Below, in pieces: positions 1-8,953 of a stretch of 47,467 nt of DNA. The notes below the pieces were generated by a model. That model was not told the origin of the DNA and ran no database searches. It was given only the letters and a program-made list of their open reading frames with translations. Position 1 is the stretch's first letter, and each line of letters starts with the position of its first letter. The position numbers and the translations under genes were made by a program. This DNA is from an uncultured Verrucomicrobia subdivision 3 bacterium (GTDB lineage Bacteria; Verrucomicrobiota; Verrucomicrobiia; Limisphaerales; UBA11358), in NCBI GenBank assembly GCA_903858275.1, contig CAIOIC010000028.1:45706-93172 (forward strand), in the 5' to 3' direction.

Positions 1-1
1 G

Positions 2-874
2 GATCTGGTCATGGCCGCTTACTGTCTGGCCAACGGCGAAATGCCGCACATGGTTCCCTCGATGAATTTTGGCGACAAACCCCTGTTGCGAAACGGCGGT
101 TTCGAGGACATCTCCGGCTGGGATCACATCCGCGAATATCAGGGGCAAAAGTGGAATGGTAAATGGTATCGGGACGAAGCGGACGTGCATGGCGGTAAAG
201 CCAGCCTGCGCCTGGAAAATCTTAAGGCGACCGATACTGTTCAAATTTCACAAAACGTGGATGTGAACACAAAAACCTTTTCTGCCGGTCGCAAATACCG
301 GTTGAGCGCGTGGATGAAAACCGCCGCCGCCGAAAAACAAAACGGCATCAACTTCGGATTCTTTCTGGCCAATGGGAAATTTGCCAGCGCCGGGCGGTTG
401 GTCATGCCACCGGCGGGTGCTGGTTGGAAAAAGGTGGAGGCAGAATTCCTCGTGCCAGATGGAGCCACCATGATGCGCATTATGATTCAGGCTGGTAACG
501 TCGCCAAAGTCTGGGTGGCTGACATGGTTTTGGCGGAAGTTTTACCCGATGGGAGTGCTAAGCCGGTTCAGCAATCAAGCGACCAGCCATTGCAGGAATT
601 CATGAAGCAATGGGTCACACTATATCATGGGGCCGGCCGGCCGTATCTGGAATTCGGGCGTATGCTCCATCCGCCGACATTGAAGTGCGCGCGGATTACG
701 CGCGGAAGTTTCACCCTGTCAGCCATCCAGCATAACGCCTATCGCGCCGCCGATGGGACCGAGGCGGTCGTTCTTGCCAACGCGACTTGGGAAAAACAAA
801 CCGCCACTCTCTTGTGGCAGGGTCGCTCGCAAAGCATCGAACTGTTGCCTGCCGAGGTTCGGTTGATTAAGTGA
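2..874 (+). CDS. C-terminal part of a secreted glycosidase-like protein with a carbohydrate-binding jelly-roll
   Basis: The frame is open from base 2, so the gene begins outside the window and only its last 290 codons are present. The middle (about residues 28-175) has the look of a CBM4/9-type jelly-roll: an NGGFE opening, then GKASLRLEN, then alternating beta-strand stretches ending in VWVADMVL. The tail (HGAGRPYLEFGRML, AVVLANATW) resembles the C-terminal beta-sandwich of large glycoside hydrolases or DUF6259-like proteins. The catalytic part is not visible, so the family and substrate stay open. It converges with parC, 18 bp downstream, with no obvious terminator between them. Confidence 0.6.
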   Translation, partial: DLVMAAYCLANGEMPHMVPSMNFGDKPLLRNGGFEDISGWDHIREYQGQKWNGKWYRDEADVHGGKASLRLENLKATDTVQISQNVDVNTKTFSAGRKYRLSAWMKTAAAEKQNGINFGFFLANGKFASAGRLVMPPAGAGWKKVEAEFLVPDGATMMRIMIQAGNVAKVWVADMVLAEVLPDGSAKPVQQSSDQPLQEFMKQWVTLYHGAGRPYLEFGRMLHPPTLKCARITRGSFTLSAIQHNAYRAADGTEAVVLANATWEKQTATLLWQGRSQSIELLPAEVRLIK

Positions 875-892
875 ATTGCTTGCTCAACACCT

Positions 893-3010
893 TTAAGCGA
901 ACACAATTTCCGTTGTCGCCGCCTTATCGTCCCACCCGCGTGTCGGCTCGGCGGTGACAGACGAGATGTCTTTGATGGAAATCTGGCGACCGCGGGTCTT
1001 GGGGGATTTTACTTCCACCTTCGCCGGGTCGCAGGTCTGCTGCGAAATTTTCTGGTGCGGCGCCGGTTTGTAGCGGACATAAAGCTTCTTCGGCGTGTCC
1101 GGCTCGAAGAACAGGATGCGCGATTTGTCCGGGATGCAGAGATAAACCTTGTTGAGGATCGAACCGCCAAACGAGAAGCGCTTCAGGTAGCTGGCGTTCC
1201 GGTCCGTGTAGGCGCAGGTGAAAACTTTTTCGCGGTCCGGCAGGCCGCAGTAGAATAATTCCTGCCCGACGAACAATTTTTCCGGCAGCTCGGTGACTTT
1301 GTAAGTGCCGTCGCGGAACACGAGCAGGATTTTATCAAACTTGGTGCACTCCAGTTTGAACTCCTCACCGGAAACCTTGTAGCCGACGTAACCGCTCTCG
1401 CGGTCATAGGCGACCTTGAACGCCTTGAACGCGACTTCCTTCACGTCCACTTCTTCGTGACGGCTGCTCTTGGTCGTGAGGCGCGGATAGAGCGGCCCGT
1501 ATTTTTCCAGCAACGCCTCCAGATGACTGATGACGTATTTTGTGAGGCCTTTGAGATTCTTGCGCGTCTCGTCGAGTTCCGCCTCTGTCTTCTCCATCTC
1601 CTCGCGGTGCTGGTTGATGTCGAAGAGCGAAATGCGGCGAATGCGGACCTGCAAAAGTTTTTCCACATCCGCGTCCACGATGTCGCGCACGAGTTCTTTC
1701 TTGAATGGCTTGAAACCCTCGTAAACCGCCGCGATGACCGCCTCGTTCGTCTTGCACTTCTCAATCAATTTGTAAATACGCTCCTCGATGAAGATGCGTT
1801 CCAGCGTCCGGTAATGCAGCTCGTCGAGCAGGTTTTTTTCGCGCAGCTCCAGCTCGCGCTTGAGGATGCGGACGAGTTGATCGGTGTTTTCCTTGAGCAC
1901 TTCGCTGACGGTCAATTCCACCGGGCGGTTGTCCTTGATGACGACGATGCGGCTGGTAATGGTTGTCTCACAGTCGGTGAATGCGTAAAGCGCATCCACC
2001 ATCTTCTCCGCATCCACGCCGGCGGGACATTTGATCTCAATCTCAACGGTTTCCGAGGTGAAATCGTTGATGGACTTCACCTTCAACTTGCCCTTGCGCG
2101 TCGCATCTTCGATGGAGCCGATGAGCGAATCGGTCGAGGTGGTCGGCGGAATTTCCGTGATGACCACCGTGGAATCGTCCTTCGTCTTGATGCGGGCGCG
2201 GACTTTGACCGAGCCTTTGCCGTCCTGATAATCGCGCGCATCCATCAAGCCGCCGGTCAGAAAATCCGGCAGACATTTGAACGGCTGCTTCTTGAGGATG
2301 GCAATCTGCGCTTCGAGCAGCTCGGGGAAATTGTGCGGTAGAATCCGCGCGCTCAGACCGACCGCGATGCCTTCCGTGCCAAGCATCAGGTTCAGCGGCA
2401 ATTTGCACGGTAGCGTCACCGGCTCCTGGTTACGACCGTCGTAGCTGGGAATGAAATCAGTGATCGAATCGTTGAAAACTTCCGTCCGTGCGAGTTCCGT
2501 CAGCCGGCATTCGATGTAACGGGAGGCGGCGGCCGGATCGCCGGTGAAAATGTTGCCGAAGTTCCCCTGGCCTTCGATGAGGTAGCGTTTGTTCGCCAGC
2601 ACCACGAGCGCATCGCCGATGGACGCATCGCCGTGCGGATGATATTGCATCGTATGACCGACAACGTTGGCTACCTTGATGAAGCGTCCGTCATCCTTCT
2701 CGTGCAGCGCCCAGAGAATGCGCCGTTGCACCGGCTTCAAACCGTCCGCCAGATTCGGAATCGCACGGTCGCGGATGACGTAGCTCGCGTAATCCAGAAA
2801 CCCGCGATCTACGCGGGTGTGCAAGCCCACGCCGAGTTTTTTCGGATCGAACGGCTTGTGCGTGATGGCTTCGATCGCTTCGGCAACGACGTGCTGTTCG
2901 CCGTTGCTTTCGGTGGGTTTCTTTTTGGCCGGCTTCGCCTCCGCAGGCGCAGGTTGCACGCCTTCGATGGGTAATTCGGGTTGACCGGAATCTTTTTTCT
3001 TGGCTGACAT
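893..3010 (-). CDS. parC: DNA topoisomerase IV / gyrase subunit A (ParC-like)
   Basis: This is the DNA-cleaving subunit of a type IIA topoisomerase, acting with the ParE-like protein encoded just upstream. A Lys/Pro-rich N-terminal extension of about 60 residues precedes the conserved breakage-reunion domain (DYASYVIRDRAIPNLADGLKPVQRR, residues 73-97 region; YHPHGD near 123). The active-site tyrosine is Tyr165 in AASRYIECRL. At 705 residues it is shorter than GyrA (about 850) and has a reduced C-terminal domain without a clear GyrA box, which favours ParC-type function. It follows parE by 18 bp on the same strand, so the two form an operon. There is no Shine-Dalgarno sequence before the ATG. 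The GyrA/ParC distinction is inferred from length and the resemblance of its partner to Bacteroidetes ParE. Confidence 0.88.
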   Translation of the reverse strand: MSAKKKDSGQPELPIEGVQPAPAEAKPAKKKPTESNGEQHVVAEAIEAITHKPFDPKKLGVGLHTRVDRGFLDYASYVIRDRAIPNLADGLKPVQRRILWALHEKDDGRFIKVANVVGHTMQYHPHGDASIGDALVVLANKRYLIEGQGNFGNIFTGDPAAASRYIECRLTELARTEVFNDSITDFIPSYDGRNQEPVTLPCKLPLNLMLGTEGIAVGLSARILPHNFPELLEAQIAILKKQPFKCLPDFLTGGLMDARDYQDGKGSVKVRARIKTKDDSTVVITEIPPTTSTDSLIGSIEDATRKGKLKVKSINDFTSETVEIEIKCPAGVDAEKMVDALYAFTDCETTITSRIVVIKDNRPVELTVSEVLKENTDQLVRILKRELELREKNLLDELHYRTLERIFIEERIYKLIEKCKTNEAVIAAVYEGFKPFKKELVRDIVDADVEKLLQVRIRRISLFDINQHREEMEKTEAELDETRKNLKGLTKYVISHLEALLEKYGPLYPRLTTKSSRHEEVDVKEVAFKAFKVAYDRESGYVGYKVSGEEFKLECTKFDKILLVFRDGTYKVTELPEKLFVGQELFYCGLPDREKVFTCAYTDRNASYLKRFSFGGSILNKVYLCIPDKSRILFFEPDTPKKLYVRYKPAPHQKISQQTCDPAKVEVKSPKTRGRQISIKDISSVTAEPTRGWDDKAATTEIVFA

Positions 3011-3028
3011 TTTGAAATTGGGAAAAGG

Positions 3029-4876
3029 TTAATCTTCGACCGGAACGACGAGGCTGTCCATGATGTAGTCCTTGCGCTCGGGCGTGTTCTTGCCCATGTA
3101 AAAATCAAAGATTTGTCCTGACTCGGCGCGCGGCGCGTATTCGACTTTGCTCAGCCGCATCTGCTTGCCGATGAACTGCTGGAACTCCTTCGGGCTGATT
3201 TCGCCCAAGCCTTTGAAGCGCGTGATCTCCGGCTTGCCACCGAGCTTCGCGGAAGCCGCGTCACGTTCGGTTTCGCTGTAGCAGTAAATCGTTTCCTGCT
3301 TGTTGCGCACGCGGAACAGCGGCGTTTCCAAAATATAAACGTGGCCGTCGTGGACGAGTTGCTCGAAGAACTTGAAGAAGTAAGTGATCATCAAATTGCG
3401 GATGTGCAGACCGTCCACGTCGGCGTCGGTCGCGAGAATGACCTTCTCGTAGCGCAAGCTCTCGGTGGTGTCCTCCACCTGCAAGGCCTGCATGAGATTA
3501 TACATCTCGTCGTTTTTATACATCACGTCGCGCTTGAGATCCCAGACGTTGAGCGGTTTGCCCTTGAGCACGAACACCGCCTGATTGTTCACGTCGCGGC
3601 AGCTCGTGATGGAACCGGCGGCGGATTGACCTTCGCAGATGAAGACCATCGTGCCCTTGCCCTTTTCCTTCTTCTTGTCGAAATGATTCTTGCAGTCCTT
3701 CAACTGCGGGATGCGGAGGGAAATCGCCTTGGCGCGTTCGCGGGAAAGCTTCTTCACATCCTGCAATTCCTTCCGCAACTGCTGCGTGTCCTTCACCTTC
3801 GCCATGATCGTCTCGGCGATGGTTTTGTTGCGCTGGAAGAAATGGAGCAACTCCTCGCGCACGTTGTTCACCAGCTCCGTGCGGATTTCCGTGTTGCCGA
3901 GCTTGTTCTTCGTCTGCGACTCGAACACCGGGTCCTTCAGCCGGATGGCCACCGCGCCGACCATGCATTCGCGCACGTCGTCGCCTTCGTATTTGGTGTT
4001 GCCGTATTCGTTGACGGCTTTGAGCAAACCTTCGCGGAACGCGCTCAAATGCGTGCCGCCATCGCCCGTGTATTGGCCGTTGACGAAGGAAAAAAACGTC
4101 TCGCCGTAGCGCGAATTGCTATGCGTGAAGCAGAACTCCAGCGTCTTGCCCGCGTAATGCAGCGGCGCGTAAATCGGCTCGCTGCCGTCGCTTGCCAAAT
4201 CTTCCATCACCAGATCCATCAGGCCGTGGCGGGATTGGAACACCTTCGGCTCGGCCAGCTCCGGCGTTTTCAAAATCAATTTCAGCCCGGTGTTGAGATA
4301 GCTGTAATGCCGCAGCCGTCGCTCGATGTGTTCGAGGCGAAACGCGCTTTCCTTGAAAATGCTTTCATCCGGCTCGAATTCGATGAGCGTGCCGTTCGGC
4401 TCTTTCGTCTTGCCGGCGTCTTCTTTCTTCAGCTTGCCGATCTTGAAACTGGCCTCGGCGTATTCGCCGTCGCGATGGCTGCGCACGAAAAAGTTTTTCG
4501 ACAGCGCGTTGACGGCCTTCGTGCCGACACCGTTGAGGCCGACGCTGAATTGAAACACCTCGTCGTTGTATTTCGCGCCGGTGTTGATCTTGGAAACGCA
4601 GTCCACGACCTTGCCCAGCGGGATGCCGCGGCCGTAATCGCGCACCGCCACGCGGTTGCCCTCGATGTCGATCGCGACCTCTTTGCCGTGGCCCATGATG
4701 TATTCGTCAATCGCGTTGTCCACGACCTCCTTGAGCAGGACATAGCAGCCGTCGTCGGGATGCGCGCCGGTGCCGATGCGCCCGATATACATGCCCGTGC
4801 GGAGCCGGATGTGCTCCAGCGAGGACAACGTCTTGATCTTGCTCTCGTCGTAAACTGGTGTCGGTTTTTCAGCCAT
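3029..4876 (-). CDS. parE: DNA topoisomerase IV subunit B (ParE-like ATPase)
   Basis: ATPase subunit of the type IIA topoisomerase. The GHKL fold is clear: EVVDNAIDE (50-58), RDYGRGIP (79-86), GLNGVGTKAVNALS (113-126), and the QTK loop in SQTKNKLG (320-327). The TOPRIM part carries the glutamate in EGQSA (415-419) and DADVDG (484-489). The usual EGDSA is EGQSA here; the metal-binding Glu is kept. The stretch PLFRVRNKQETIYCYSE matches my memory of Bacteroidetes ParE more than proteobacterial ParE. Length 615 fits ParE. It is the first gene of a two-gene minus-strand operon, divergent from gmhA with 128 bp between. Confidence 0.9.
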   Translation of the reverse strand: MAEKPTPVYDESKIKTLSSLEHIRLRTGMYIGRIGTGAHPDDGCYVLLKEVVDNAIDEYIMGHGKEVAIDIEGNRVAVRDYGRGIPLGKVVDCVSKINTGAKYNDEVFQFSVGLNGVGTKAVNALSKNFFVRSHRDGEYAEASFKIGKLKKEDAGKTKEPNGTLIEFEPDESIFKESAFRLEHIERRLRHYSYLNTGLKLILKTPELAEPKVFQSRHGLMDLVMEDLASDGSEPIYAPLHYAGKTLEFCFTHSNSRYGETFFSFVNGQYTGDGGTHLSAFREGLLKAVNEYGNTKYEGDDVRECMVGAVAIRLKDPVFESQTKNKLGNTEIRTELVNNVREELLHFFQRNKTIAETIMAKVKDTQQLRKELQDVKKLSRERAKAISLRIPQLKDCKNHFDKKKEKGKGTMVFICEGQSAAGSITSCRDVNNQAVFVLKGKPLNVWDLKRDVMYKNDEMYNLMQALQVEDTTESLRYEKVILATDADVDGLHIRNLMITYFFKFFEQLVHDGHVYILETPLFRVRNKQETIYCYSETERDAASAKLGGKPEITRFKGLGEISPKEFQQFIGKQMRLSKVEYAPRAESGQIFDFYMGKNTPERKDYIMDSLVVPVED

Positions 4877-5004
4877 AGAAATTGTGCGCGGAGAAATTAG
4901 TCGAAATGCGGAAAATGAAAATGCGAAACTTTAAAAATTCAATTTGCCGTGCGCTTAAAGCATCGCTGATTTCGCCTTTTCTTTCAGGCGGAGGCAATTA
5001 GGCT

Positions 5005-5577
5005 GTGGGCATGAGTCATTTGAAATGCGCCATTGAAGATTCGGTTGCCTCGCTCCGCAATTTGTCCACGCTGGAGGAGCCGCTGGATCGCGCGGCGCTG
5101 CTAGTCCTACGCGCGCTGTTGGGGGGGCACAAGCTGCTGGTCTGCGGCAACGGCGGCAGCGCATCGGACGCCACGCATCTGGCCACGGAATTCCTCTGCC
5201 GTTTCAAGGAAGAACGCCGGCCGTATCCGGCCATTTCGCTCACGGCGAACGGCGAATTCATGACCGCCGTGTGCAACGATTACCATGCGGATGAGATTTT
5301 TGCGCGACAGGTCTGGGGCCTCGCGGAAAAAGGTGACGTGCTCATCGCCATTACCACGAGCGGCAAATCCAAAAACATCGTCCGGGCGCTCGAAGAGGCC
5401 AATCGCAAGGGCGTCGAGAGCATCGCGTTCCTCGGCCGCGACGGCGGTTTCACGAAGGGGATTGCGACGATTGATTTGATTGTGCCCGGCACGGTGACGG
5501 CGCGGATTCAGGAGGCGCAAAAAGTTTTGTATCACGCGCTCTGCGAAATGGTCGAAGAAAAACTTCCCCGGAATTGA
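5005..5577 (+). CDS. gmhA: Phosphoheptose isomerase (GmhA, SIS domain)
   Basis: Isomerises sedoheptulose 7-phosphate to D-glycero-heptose 7-phosphate, the first step to ADP-heptose for LPS core or other heptose glycans, in the cytosol. The 190 residues show one SIS fold: LLVCGNGGSASDATHLATE, then NDYHADEIFARQVWG, ITTSGKSKNIVRAL, and a C-terminal RIQEAQKVLYHALCEMVEE in which the RIQE Gln and the LYHAL His match the conserved E. coli residues Gln172 and His180. One of the few genes here with a good ribosome site: GGAGG at 4990-4994. This sits 10 nt before the GTG at 5005 and 16 nt before an ATG at 5011, so GTG is slightly preferred. The 182-residue gene follows 16 bp later, probably in the same transcript. 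Confidence 0.9.
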   Translation: MGMSHLKCAIEDSVASLRNLSTLEEPLDRAALLVLRALLGGHKLLVCGNGGSASDATHLATEFLCRFKEERRPYPAISLTANGEFMTAVCNDYHADEIFARQVWGLAEKGDVLIAITTSGKSKNIVRALEEANRKGVESIAFLGRDGGFTKGIATIDLIVPGTVTARIQEAQKVLYHALCEMVEEKLPRN

Positions 5578-5593
5578 GCAGGAGAAACATCAG

Positions 5594-6142
5594 ATGAAAA
5601 TCCAATCCCTTACCATCGGTTTGTCGGTCCGGCATCCGCAATACGGCATCGGCACGGTGAAAACCATTTCGGAACAGACCGCCGAAGTCCGTTTTAACGA
5701 CGCCGTGCGGGTCATTGAGCCGGAATTGAGCGGCCTCGTGCCCGCCGAACCCAGTGTGGCGGTTTCCGGGCTGGAAATGCCGCTCGGCCAGTTTGTGGCG
5801 TCCACCATTGAAGGCGTTATCGAGCGGCTGGGGTTCGAGAAGCCGGATGCGGTGATCGAGCAACTCGGCGTCCGCTGGCACAAAGGGAAGCTGGTTTTGC
5901 ATCCGTCGGATCCGGCGTTGCAGACCAAGGAAGTGCCGCTGGAAGTTTTCTTTCACAAGCTCGTCGGCGTCCGGAACCAGTTACGGGTGCTGGAACAAAA
6001 AATCAACGCGCACCCGGTGCTGACGGATGGCGAAAAGGTGGAGCTGCAGCAATACATCACGCGCTGCTATGGTTCGCTGACGACATTCAATCTGCTGTTC
6101 AAGGACAAGGACGGACAGTTTTCCTCGAAAGCGGAAAGCTAG
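5594..6142 (+). CDS. Unknown protein with N-terminal Tudor/SH3-like domain
   Basis: I do not recognise this 182-residue protein as a named family. Residues 8-45 (GLSVRHPQYGIGTVKTI) look like the small SH3/Tudor-like barrel at the C-terminus of UvrD/PcrA or at the start of CarD-type proteins, where it binds protein partners. The rest is mostly helical, with a charged segment near 120-165 (VPLEVFFHKLVGVRNQLRVL, TDGEKVELQQYI). There is no signal peptide or membrane segment, so it is probably cytosolic. It has a good ribosome site (AGGAGA about 10 nt before the ATG) and lies 16 bp after gmhA, so co-transcription is likely, but a link to heptose synthesis is not shown by the sequence. Confidence 0.7.
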   Translation: MKIQSLTIGLSVRHPQYGIGTVKTISEQTAEVRFNDAVRVIEPELSGLVPAEPSVAVSGLEMPLGQFVASTIEGVIERLGFEKPDAVIEQLGVRWHKGKLVLHPSDPALQTKEVPLEVFFHKLVGVRNQLRVLEQKINAHPVLTDGEKVELQQYITRCYGSLTTFNLLFKDKDGQFSSKAES

Positions 6143-6211
6143 GCGGCGGGTGCCCAGAAATAGTCCGGTTCGTTACAATGGATGTCTGCGCCGACAACGC
6201 CGCCGTTGGGG

Positions 6212-6934
6212 TTAGGGAAGGCGAAGTCGGGCATGCGTTTTTTTACGGCAATATTGAAGGCCAAGCATCACCGCACCAACGCTCAACAAGGTCAAGACAT
6301 CAGGCTCAGGCACGGGATTTGTTGAGTATCTGATGTTATCAATTTGCCAAGCCCCGCCACCGCCACCAAATGGCCATGTCTCACCAGAAAGCATTATCGA
6401 AAACCGAAGTTCCATGGATGTTCCCAAATAAGGCGACACATCAATGCCAAGAGTTTGGTATCCGGAAGCGTCGGTCGAAAGATATGTCGGAGTGACTGAC
6501 AATCCCGCCGCACTTACGAGCAGCGGCAGATAATAGCCCGCCGGATAGAGATTGGGGTCGTAAAGCGCCCTTGATTGGAAAGTAATCGCATTAACATTGA
6601 GCGGAACTGACAAGGACCGCCAAAGAGAAACCGGATTTGTCGCGCCGCCAAAACCTGCTTGTAGATAAACGGAATTGGTTCCGTTGCTCGCAGGAAACGA
6701 AGTTGTAGGTGTTAAAGAGATGACCGGTCCGCCGAGTGGGCCATATTGAAAATAAAGCGGTGATCCCAAAATGCTCCATCCCGGTAAAGCTGTGGCTGGA
6801 TCTAAAGTTTCACCGGAACCGGTGGATGAGGGAATAGTGCCATTTTCAAAGCTCCCATTTGGGATTAACTGGGCGAAACACACACCTGAAAGCGTGATTA
6901 AACACAAAGATATGATGATGGAGAGTTTTCCCAT
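6212..6934 (-). CDS. PEP-CTERM sorted exported protein
   Basis: An exported protein with an N-terminal signal peptide (KLSIIISLCLITLSGVCFAQ) and a classic C-terminal exosortase signal: NPVPEP, a hydrophobic helix (LTLLSVGAVMLGL), then a basic end (CRKKTHARLR). Exosortase/archaeosortase-type enzymes cut such tails and attach the protein to the cell surface or to exopolysaccharide. The mature part (IPNGSFENG at its start, then beta-rich GAWQIDNIRY near the end) resembles a carbohydrate-binding jelly-roll. No exosortase gene is in the window. Seven adenines in the gene strand (complement of 6238-6244) lie within the basic tail; see the findings. There is no ribosome site before the ATG. Confidence 0.85.
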   Translation of the reverse strand: MGKLSIIISLCLITLSGVCFAQLIPNGSFENGTIPSSTGSGETLDPATALPGWSILGSPLYFQYGPLGGPVISLTPTTSFPASNGTNSVYLQAGFGGATNPVSLWRSLSVPLNVNAITFQSRALYDPNLYPAGYYLPLLVSAAGLSVTPTYLSTDASGYQTLGIDVSPYLGTSMELRFSIMLSGETWPFGGGGGAWQIDNIRYSTNPVPEPDVLTLLSVGAVMLGLQYCRKKTHARLRLP

Positions 6935-6965
6935 ATTTTATAGTTGTTCACCGATTTTTTGGCCG

Positions 6966-7541
6966 TCAAGAATAAGCTGGCGCATTCCCAGCCTTCCACT
7001 TGATGTTGCAGCCGATGCTGGCGACCTGCATTTCCGAAGTCGGCTTTCCCGCCAGCACCGCCTCCAGCGCGTTGCGCAAATCTTTTCCCGTCACGGAAAT
7101 GCCATTGCCCGGACGGCTGGCATCAAACTGGCCGCGATAGACGAGGCGGCGGCCGCGATCAAAGAGAAAAATATCCGGCGTGCAGGCGGCGCGGTAGGCT
7201 TTGGCCACCGCCTGCGTTTCGTCGTAGAGATAGGGGAATGTGTAGCCGGCATTGTTCACTTCGTCCTTCATCCGGGCCGGGCTGTCAGCGGGACAGTTTT
7301 TTGCATCGTTGGAGTTGATGCCGGCGAATCCGACGCCGCGCGGTGCATAGTCGCGTGCGAGTTGCGCGAGGCCGGCGCGAATGTGGACAACGTAGGGGCA
7401 GTGGTTGCACATAAAAATCACGGCGAGCGCGGCCTGGCTCTTAAAGTCGGCAAGCGAGATGATTTTCCCGTCGGTATCCGGCAGTTTGAAATCGGGTGCG
7501 GTCGTGCCGAGTGGCAGCATGGTGGAAGGGGTCAAAGCCAT
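6966..7541 (-). CDS. Thioredoxin-fold redoxin (AhpC/TSA-like)
   Basis: Thioredoxin-superfamily protein of 191 residues with LGTTAPDFKLPDTDGK and, after the second strand, AVIFMCNHCPYVVHI, which places a CNHC motif at the usual active-site position. This CxxCP-type redoxin group is often annotated as thioredoxin family or AhpC/TSA and is cytosolic or of unknown partner. The frame stays open for 45 more codons upstream, but homology starts at MALTPST, so I start at 7541. It diverges from the exonuclease-like gene. The exact substrate cannot be told from sequence. Confidence 0.8.
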   Translation of the reverse strand: MALTPSTMLPLGTTAPDFKLPDTDGKIISLADFKSQAALAVIFMCNHCPYVVHIRAGLAQLARDYAPRGVGFAGINSNDAKNCPADSPARMKDEVNNAGYTFPYLYDETQAVAKAYRAACTPDIFLFDRGRRLVYRGQFDASRPGNGISVTGKDLRNALEAVLAGKPTSEMQVASIGCNIKWKAGNAPAYS

Positions 7542-7662
7542 GCGGAAAATATAAGCCCAATGTCCAAAGTCTAAAGTCATTTTTAATAAGGAAGTCAGGA
7601 AACTAGGAATTTCTTTTCCTGAATTCTTGGTTTCCTTATTTATATCAGGCAAACTTTTCGCC

Positions 7663-8199
7663 GTGGCCAAGAACATCGTCTATTTCGATCTGGAAACGCA
7701 GAAGTCCGCCGAGGAAGTTGGCGGCTGGGGTAATATTTCCAAGATGGGCATGAGCGTGGGCGTGACTTACAGCACGGTCTCCGGCGAATATAAAATTTAT
7801 GGCGAGAAGCAGGTGAATGATCTGATCACCGACCTGCAACGCGCCGATCTCGTGGTGGGTTTCAATAATCTGCGGTTCGATTACGAGGTGCTGCACGGCT
7901 ACACGGCGTTCGACCTGACGCAATTGCCGACGCTCGATATGCTCGTGGTCTTAAACGAGACGCTCGGCCACCGGCTTTCGCTGGATTCCATCGCCACGGC
8001 GACGTTCAATGTGGAAAAAACGGCGGAAGGTTTGCAGGCGATCCGCTGGTTCAAGGAAGGCAAGCTGGCGGAGATCGCGGAGTATTGCTGCTACGACGTG
8101 AAGATCACCAAGCTCGTCCACGAATACGGCGTGCAGCACCGGCAGCTTCATTACGCCAACCGCTTCGGGAAGAAACTGACGGTGCCGGTGAAGTGGTAG
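7663..8199 (+). CDS. RNase H-like (DEDD) exonuclease domain protein
   Basis: The 179-residue protein begins VAKNIVYFDLETQK and keeps the acidic motifs of DEDD 3'-5' exonucleases: FDLET (first Asp/Glu), GFNNLRFDYEVL (second Asp), and a late CCYDVKITKLV (third Asp). It resembles the YprB-type RNase H-like domain found alone or fused to DEAD-box helicases. It is cytosolic and would act on nucleic acid 3' ends. The start is inferred as GTG at 7663, as homology starts there; there is no ribosome site. It ends 3 bp before the convergent acyltransferase gene. Its exact role is unknown. Confidence 0.75.
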   Translation: MAKNIVYFDLETQKSAEEVGGWGNISKMGMSVGVTYSTVSGEYKIYGEKQVNDLITDLQRADLVVGFNNLRFDYEVLHGYTAFDLTQLPTLDMLVVLNETLGHRLSLDSIATATFNVEKTAEGLQAIRWFKEGKLAEIAEYCCYDVKITKLVHEYGVQHRQLHYANRFGKKLTVPVKW

Positions 8200-8202
8200 T
8201 TT

Positions 8203-8940
8203 TTAACTTTTCGCCTTTAACCCCAAAATAGCTTCGCGCAATTGCCTCGCCAGTTCTTTGCGGTCATCGGTGGTGCGTTGAAACTTTCCAAAGCGTAGCG
8301 TGGCGCGGACGGATTTTTTGCCGAGCAGATGGATGAGGTGCGGGAAAAACGTGTGGTCGCCCCAATAGCAAACTTCCTGTTTCGCGTCGCCATCGGGCAG
8401 CTCGTAGTGAATCCAGCCGACGGAAATCTCGTGACCGCCGCGCAGGGCCGGTTCCAGCAACGAGGCGCGGAACGGCAGCACCGTTTGGCCATCGGAACTC
8501 GTGCCTTCGGGAAACACCACCACCAGCACGCCGTCGGTCAGCGCGTTTTCAATTTCGCGGTTCACTTCGCCGACGTGCGTGCGGCGTTCGCGTTCGATGA
8601 AAACCGTTCCTCCGATCGTCGCCAGCCAGCCGAACAGCGGCCAGCGCCGCACATCCGCCTTGGAAACAAACACCGCCGGTGCGGCCGAGCAAATCGCCAG
8701 AATGTCGAGGTAGCTCAAGTGATTGCTGACGAGCAGGCCGCTTGTGGGAATGTCGCCGGAGATGTTTGCGGCATAGCCAAAAATCTTCAGGTGCCGGCGG
8801 CAGGCGCGTTGCAGCCACGCGGCGCGGGCGGCACGTTTGGAGTTTTTGGAAACGAAAGCCGTGCGGAAAAAATAATCGGCCAGATCCACGACAATCTGGG
8901 CAAAAAACCAGCAGAGTTTTCCGGCGGCGCGTGGCGTCAT
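8203..8940 (-). CDS. 1-acylglycerol-3-phosphate-type O-acyltransferase (PlsC/OlsA family)
   Basis: Membrane-associated acyltransferase with the two family motifs: NHLSYLD, giving the catalytic H74-x4-D79, and FPEGTSSDG (143-151). An additional block, GGTVFIERERR (110-120), is the third conserved motif. The enzyme moves an acyl chain onto a hydroxyl. It starts 13 bp after the OlsB-like gene, so the pair looks like olsB-olsA: N-acylation of an amino acid, then O-acylation. It may instead make phosphatidic acid, or serve in glycine-lipid synthesis as in Bacteroides (GlsA). The head group cannot be chosen from sequence. Confidence 0.85.
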   Translation of the reverse strand: MTPRAAGKLCWFFAQIVVDLADYFFRTAFVSKNSKRAARAAWLQRACRRHLKIFGYAANISGDIPTSGLLVSNHLSYLDILAICSAAPAVFVSKADVRRWPLFGWLATIGGTVFIERERRTHVGEVNREIENALTDGVLVVVFPEGTSSDGQTVLPFRASLLEPALRGGHEISVGWIHYELPDGDAKQEVCYWGDHTFFPHLIHLLGKKSVRATLRFGKFQRTTDDRKELARQLREAILGLKAKS

Positions 8941-8953
8941 GATGAAGACTGGT

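Noticed and set aside
3341..4900. Long open frame (519 codons) on the plus strand opposite parE
   Set aside because: It is a GC-rich shadow of the parE gene: no recognisable motif, Ala/His/Val-heavy composition, and parE on the other strand is unambiguous.
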